This document shows positions 59,253-64,000 of a stretch of DNA of 64,000 nt, piece after piece. Made by a program: the position numbers and the translations under genes. This DNA is from Cylindrobasidium torrendii FP15055 ss-10. Lineage: Eukaryota > Basidiomycota > Agaricomycetes > Agaricales > Physalacriaceae. Every line of letters begins with the position of its first letter. Position 1 is the first letter of the stretch. The notes under the pieces are model-generated. The model was given only the letters and a program-made list of their open reading frames with translations. It searched no databases and was not told the DNA's origin. The stretch covers positions 99,221 through 163,220 of the forward strand of contig KN880461.1 of the NCBI GenBank assembly GCA_000934385.1, in the 5' to 3' direction.

Positions 59253-62200
59253 TCACCGAGAGTTGAAGAACCAAGAAGCGCGCTTTGCTAAACACACAAT
59301 CAGTCATCCAAGCGCTCCTTTGACTCGGAAAACCACACGCACCACCAGGTCTGCAAAAAAAAAGTACAGGTCAATACACAGTCTTACATGAAAAGTGTCC
59401 AATATACATACCCAGATTCGTCGGCTTGCACACGCGACAATGGGCTTGCGCCGCCGCTGATGGGCTGGGGGACGCCCGATGGTCCACCGCCACCACGCAG
59501 CGGCTTCGCGATCCGTCCAAAGTTCAATGGAGATGCAGACGCTGCCTTCTGGGCTGTTTACGCAAAGAAAAGCCGTGGTTAGTATACGGATCGGAGGGGT
59601 CGAAACAACAGAGCGTACCTCTGGCCTGATCCAATCTCTCCTTGACAGCTTGCAGCTGCGCCTCGAACTTCTGGTTCTGGATGGATAGCCGGCGGTCAGC
59701 ATCTTGCAGGAGCGCCTCCAGGTTCTGGATCCGCTCGTTCCTTGCCAGCAACTTGCGCTCAGCGATGCCCGCCTCCTTCTTGAGCGACGAGTTCTGGTCG
59801 ACAAGCTACGGAGAGGATATATTAGGGTGTATCGCCTCATTATGATGGTAATAGAAACATACCTGCTTCTGCACAAGGGTAAGCTGCTCCAAGTTGCGCT
59901 CCAAGAACGCCATCTTCTTTTGCTGAGCCTTGCTATTGCTGTTACGGATGACGTTGTTGTACTGCTCCTTGATTTCATCGAGCTGGATTTCTAGTTCCAC
60001 AACCTACGGCATGCAGCATCAGCCTCAGGTTTAGAGAATCAGCTTCGGGACGAACTTTCTCGCAACGGTTCTGCAAATCCCGCATAAGAGACTTCTTGAC
60101 ACCGTCGAACTCCGCAAGCTGGACATTGATTGCCTTGCGTGTGCGTTCGAGGTCCTGGGCACTCTCCGCAAGGTTCTTGCCGCCCTCGATGCCCGCCGAC
60201 GTGACAGCAAAGGCGCGCTAAATAATTTAGTCAATCACCGGCGGGACCCCTGAGCCAAGGCGTACCTTGAGCTCCTCGTTGACGGTCTTCAAGCTTTCGA
60301 TGCTGGCGTTGAGGTTGCGAACTTCGTTCACCTTCATGTCAAGCTGCTGCTTCAGATCAGCAACCTCGCCGACGTGCGCATCACGCTTCGCAGCATATTG
60401 CGCCTCGAGCTTGTTCTGCAAAATTTGTTAGCTAGAATAAAGAGCAAAGCAGGAGGCATCGGAGCATACCTTGAGATCTGCCATCGTCTCTGTGATATCT
60501 ACATTGCTCGTCTCCTCGTCGTGAATGGTCTTCTCTAGCAACTCCTCGTAATCAGACTCGAGCTGAGCTACACGGCCCTCGAGCTCATCCCTCCTGCGCA
60601 TAATGTGCTCGTTCTCCTCTTGGCTTTGCCTGAGTCTATCTACAGTCTCTCTAATGAGGCCCTGCCCGTCGGCCAATTGCCGTCTAATAGCAGCCAGGTC
60701 CTCAGAGCTCAGAGAGGAGGAATCATCAGTCGCATCGAGCTTCGCCAAAATTTGACGAAGCTGCTCATCCTTCTCAGAGAAGGCGCCTTGCTACGACGAG
60801 ATTCAGTGGATGGCGGATGCAAGCCCGGTAAACAAGACGTACAGCATCAAATTTGGCCATCATCAACGCCATCTTCTCCTGCTTGCGCTTCTCCTTGTCC
60901 TCTGCGGAGGCATCCTTCTGCGCCGTCTTGAGTTCAGAAATGTGCTTCTTCAACTCCTCCAACTCATTCTTAGCATCCGCGTTCTGCTCCTTGAGAATGT
61001 CGACGGTGATCACGCTCTCCTTGTTGTCGTAATCGAGACGCTCGACTTGCAATCTCAATTCGTTGAGCTGACTGGACATCGTCTTGTTCTCCTGCAAAGG
61101 AGGTCAGTAATGGAAGCCATCAAGATTAAAAGCTACGTGCGTTGCTCATCGCAGCATCCTGCTCCTTCAAGAAGGTAAGCTCTTCCTTGAGGTCGGCGAC
61201 CATCTTGTTGGCAGCATTCAAGAGTTGCTCCTTCTCTCCCAAGGTATCGCTGAGCTCGTTCTCACGGCGCAGGAAATCTTCACGTTCGTCCTTCTCCAGA
61301 CCGGCAACGGGGCTCGCTGGTCTGCTCTGAGTTTCGGAGCGCAAACTCTCGATAATCGGGTTCGGGGCAGGTGTCATGCTGCGTGACGACGGCGTCGACG
61401 GGGATGCTGGCGTCTTCGGTGGGGTCGCAGCAGCAGGCGCAGCGGCACCAGGCTTCCCAGACACGGCGTAATCAGCCTCCTCGACGCGGCCGCCAGAGCG
61501 CCATATCGCGACCTCTGCTTCAAGGGCAGCGATATACTTCTCGTATGAACCTTGCCGAGCTTGTGCTTTCGCGAGAAGGCCCTTCAGCTCGAGAGGGGAC
61601 AGTTCAGCATTGACACGCGCCGAGTTCTTGATCGACTTTGCACGAATACCAAAGCGGAGGGTCGAGAGCGTCTCAGTCTCGTTGTAGGAGGACGGGGAGC
61701 AGTTGATGATTAGAGTGGTCCGTGAGTTGCCGCCAAGCGATTCTTGTAGAATACGCGTCAACTTTGAGTCGCGGTAGGGCACGTATTTGACCTGGGCACA
61801 ATTAATAGCCCGTCAGAAGAGATGCATGTTTAACCCACTTTAGAGTCTGTCAAAGCGTTGATGACCATGCCAAGTGCAGAGAGCGACTTGTTGATCTTCT
61901 TTGCCTCCTCGAGTGTTTGACCGGATGCACCCGTCTTGCCAACTTTTTCAGAGCCAGCAAGGTCAACTAGATACAGGTTTCCGGTCTTCTGCGCGCCCGT
62001 CTCGGTGTTGCGCTGATTTATGGAAATGAGGAAAATGGAGTGAGATCGCGAAGACTCGGCGTTCATGTCTGCACAGTCAGAATAGGCGCGTAATCGACTT
62101 TGACCACTCACTTGTCGAGGACACCACACGCGCCGCACCACCCGCCTTCATGATCTCGTAGACTTCTCGTGCGCTGCTTACATAGTAATCCGACAGGTTC

Positions 62201-62980
62201 TTGACATAGACACCCTTGGACTTTTCCTCGTGTACTTGCAAGTTGTCGTTTTGTGCTGTCGGCCTGTGTCAGATACGCAAATGAGGCCTCGAAAGCACGC
62301 ACGATGAAGGAGATCGCGGATCTTCTCGAGATAGATCTCCATGTACGATACCTTGACAAGGTACTCGAGATGCGCGTCGCTCTCGACGATGGACTGGAAG
62401 ATCTGCTCCGTTATTCGAGGGATAATGCCCTTGAGATTGTCATCATCGATATTTGCACCCTGAGAATCTATGAGTATGCGCCGTGGCTGGAGAGGTTGCC
62501 GCGCACCATCATCGTGAATGTCTTGCCACTGCCTGTTTGACCGTATGCGAACACCGTGCCGTTGTATCCGTCCATAACATCTATAATACATGAGCACAAA
62601 GTGTATGATCTAGAGCGGCTGCGGACCTTTGACAATGCTGAGGAGGTGCGGGTTAGCATGCGGGTGCAACAGAGATGGCGAACACGCACTCTTTGACACC
62701 ATAATTGAACACTTCGGCCTGCTCTGTGCCCATAGGGAAGACGCGGTCGAAAGTAAAGCCATCCTTTTCTGGCCCTGTGCCGTTGGATGTTGACCTGAGC
62801 TTGACGGTGGTCCAGCCGTCGTCAAAGGCGACAACATTCTCACCGCCTTCGCGCTGTTCTATTGAGTTTGGTGGTCTGAAGCTGTCGGGCACGTAGCGTG
62901 AGCCATAGCTGTAGCCACCGTAGAATGGCGGGGACAGCGTACCGACAGACGACCTTGATATTGTTGCCAGAGGTGGCCAT
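59253..62980 (-). CDS. KIN1: Conventional kinesin heavy chain (kinesin-1)
   Basis: A plus-end microtubule motor for vesicles and hyphal tip growth. About 14 short introns; roughly 970-1,000 residues. The motor domain (1-335) starts [19 protein letters not shown] and has P-loop [15 protein letters not shown], switch [12 protein letters not shown], switch [12 protein letters not shown] and [19 protein letters not shown]. The neck follows, then long coiled coils broken by a Pro-rich hinge at about 420-450 ([18 protein letters not shown]). The tail contains the autoinhibitory IAK motif as [13 protein letters not shown], and the fungal C-terminal end [16 protein letters not shown] requires two introns near 59285-59420. 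The start is spliced after VVC by a gtacgc intron. All landmark motifs are intact. Confidence 0.96.
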
Positions 62981-63303
62981 GACGGCACCAAACGAGTATT
63001 GAGCCGGTCTAGATAACGAGTAACGGGGACGCGCGACGGTGTGGCAGAGTTCGCGTGAGTGCCGACGCCGACAGTCGTGGTCGTAACGCAAGACGATGAG
63101 GACGTGATAGATCAGGAGCAGCTATGTTTGCCGATGTGTTGCCATGCGCCGTTCCGGCATCAGTGCGAGTTTCTAGCGTTTCTTATACTGCTTTCATGCC
63201 AAAGACAAGGTGCCGAGAATCATGAAAACTAATGGGATACAATTCGAGGACGAGTATAGAAGAATATATGCAAGCTATAGGATGCAAAGGGTGTGCTGGT
63301 GCT
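62981..63303. other. Intergenic: kinesin promoter and ELOF1 3' region
   Basis: About 320 bp. The kinesin 5' leader side is GC-rich with CG dinucleotides; no clear TATA box. Nothing else recognised. Confidence 0.5.
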
Positions 63304-63710
63304 CTAGTCTTCATCGCTGCCATACGCTGCCCGCCCACGTCCCCTGCGCGCACCTTCAGCCTTCTCAGCAGCATCGGCGGCATCAATCCATTCGGAATAG
63401 ATATCAACGGGTTCCGTAAGGTCTGCAAAGAAATGAGCCTGGATCTGGAGGATAGATGTTGTGGCGCACGGTTCACTTTGCCCTGGAATCGCTGGTCGCA
63501 CACTTTGCATATCAAATGAGCCACCCCCTCCTTCTTGTCCACTCTGACGGAGACAGACTGGTCGTGATGACAGAAAATACAAGTAAATTGGGTCGCTAAG
63601 TTTGTGCGTGTGAGCGTTGAACCTTAACCCCAGAATTGCTGTGACGCACACAGGGACTGTTTCTGGCGCGATGCAGGCGTCGCAGGCTTTCTGGTCGATT
63701 TTTTGCGTTT
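63304..63710 (-). CDS. ELF1: Transcription elongation factor 1 (Elf1/ELOF1), start codon not found
   Basis: A small zinc-ribbon factor that travels with RNA polymerase II. Exons 63710-63650, 63595-63470 and 63422-63304 give about 100 residues: KRKKSTRKPATPASRQKQSL, then a C-x2-C pair (FTCIFCHHDQSVSVRVDKKE), a second C-x2-C pair (HLICKVCDQRFQGKVNH), and LTEPVDIYSEWIDAADAAEK. An Arg/Gly-rich acidic tail ends AAYGSDED. Introns 63596-63649 (gtgcgt) and 63423-63469 (gtgcgc) fit the phases. The conserved family N-terminus is MGKRKKSTRKP. Here the codon directly before AAA CGC is TAA (63713-63711) and no ATG or ag acceptor sits there. The gene is thus either miscalled, broken at its start, or affected by a sequence error (see findings). 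Confidence 0.8.
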
Positions 63711-63986
63711 TTAACAAACCGTGACGTAGGAACGTTAATTGTTTCTAGGCTGCTTGCACGACACCATCTCTTATTTTTTTGTGACCATATATGGACGAAA
63801 TCAACGTGGCTTTCACGTGGTATGTACTCGGGACCTTGTTTGTTTGTTGCCAAGCATGCCGTTCGCCAAACACAGCGCGTCGTCCAGTTCTGCCAGCGAA
63901 CATCATTGTCTGTCCTCATTCGTGCATCTCATTTTCAAAGGTTCGTCTACTACTTTTTCTATCTTATACTACCCTCTTCGAGTGGC
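63711..63986. other. Region upstream of ELOF1 and right-edge promoter
   Basis: About 280 bp. A CACGTG core lies near 63815-63820. No first exon for ELOF1 that would splice in frame to its body was convincing. A small ATG-led exon at 63989 on the minus strand is possible but would replace the conserved KRKKST. Confidence 0.4.
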
Positions 63987-64000
63987 CATGGGCCGGCGGT
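63987..64000 (+). CDS. Possible first codons of a plus-strand gene cut by the window edge
   Basis: The last 14 bases read ATGGGCCGGCGGT after a pyrimidine-rich leader (ctttttctatcttatactaccctcttcg), with a strong context (gtggccATGG). The four residues MGRR would fit, among others, ribosomal protein uL16 (Rpl10). Four codons are far too few to identify a gene. Confidence 0.2.

Noticed and set aside
62981..63303. Bidirectional promoter between kinesin and ELOF1
   Set aside because: Both genes are on the minus strand, so this is the kinesin promoter and the ELOF1 3' region, not a shared promoter.
43025..63820. CACGTG cores in general as evidence of a shared regulon
   Set aside because: About sixteen copies are expected by chance in 64 kb; only those with extra symmetry or spacing were kept.
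1..64000. CRISPR arrays, phage, plasmid or transposon genes
   Set aside because: No spaced repeats, integrase, transposase or reverse transcriptase motifs were seen; all recognised genes are fungal nuclear genes.

Overview
The window is nuclear DNA of a filamentous basidiomycete, most likely an Agaricomycete. Genes are closely packed on both strands and are split by many introns of about 45-60 nt. Most 5' splice sites read GTGCGT or GTACGT, and the gene content is fungal: alpha-1,3-glucan synthase, a SAM/RA MAPKKK of the Ste11 type, an Exg-type GH5 glucanase, kinesin-1 with the fungal tail, Pik1, and a trifunctional THF synthase without a presequence. Splice junctions were traced by eye from reading frames and family resemblance, so most are good to the base where coordinates are given, but none was tested against transcripts.

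Layout. 1-8.5 kb: the N-terminal end of a Yme1-like i-AAA protease (-), a cyclin-D1-binding-like protein (-), an acidic nuclear-type protein (-), fructose-1,6-bisphosphatase (-), a four-finger C2H2 regulator (-) and, divergent from it, a Pmp3-family membrane protein with a lysine-rich tail (+). 8.9-13 kb: a secreted PNGase A-like amidase (+) and eIF3m (+). 14-23.2 kb, all minus: mitochondrial PheRS, Pik1 PI 4-kinase, the Ost3/6 oxidoreductase subunit of oligosaccharyltransferase, and mitochondrial GrpE (Mge1). 23.5-36.4 kb, plus: cytosolic C1-THF synthase and the very large alpha-1,3-glucan synthase. 37.2-40.8 kb: Ste11-type MAPKKK (-). 41.9-45.3 kb, plus: HTD2-like mitochondrial dehydratase, histone H2B and a PRCC-domain protein. 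45.7-47.3 kb: GH5 exo-beta-1,3-glucanase (-). 47.9-54.4 kb, plus: ArgRS, a DUF2828/vWA protein with an RGG box, and a two-RRM mitochondrial-type protein. 55-63.7 kb, minus: a Pumilio protein, conventional kinesin and Elf1/ELOF1. The right edge may hold the first codons of another plus-strand gene.

Functionally this is mostly a housekeeping neighbourhood: translation, glycosylation, one-carbon metabolism, mitochondrial import and fatty-acid synthesis, transport and chromatin. Three cell-wall or signalling genes (glucan synthase, MAPKKK, GH5 glucanase) lie within 19 kb, but nothing in the sequence shows that they work as a cluster. I found no transposon, CRISPR, viral or mobile defence system, and no convincing previously undescribed system. 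The items most worth a second look are: an Elf1/ELOF1 gene whose conserved N-terminus is directly preceded by a stop codon instead of a start; two apparent GC-AG introns; a stop-free 51-nt intron that could give two isoforms; a strongly biased 5' splice-site consensus; and a diverged duplication in an intergenic region.
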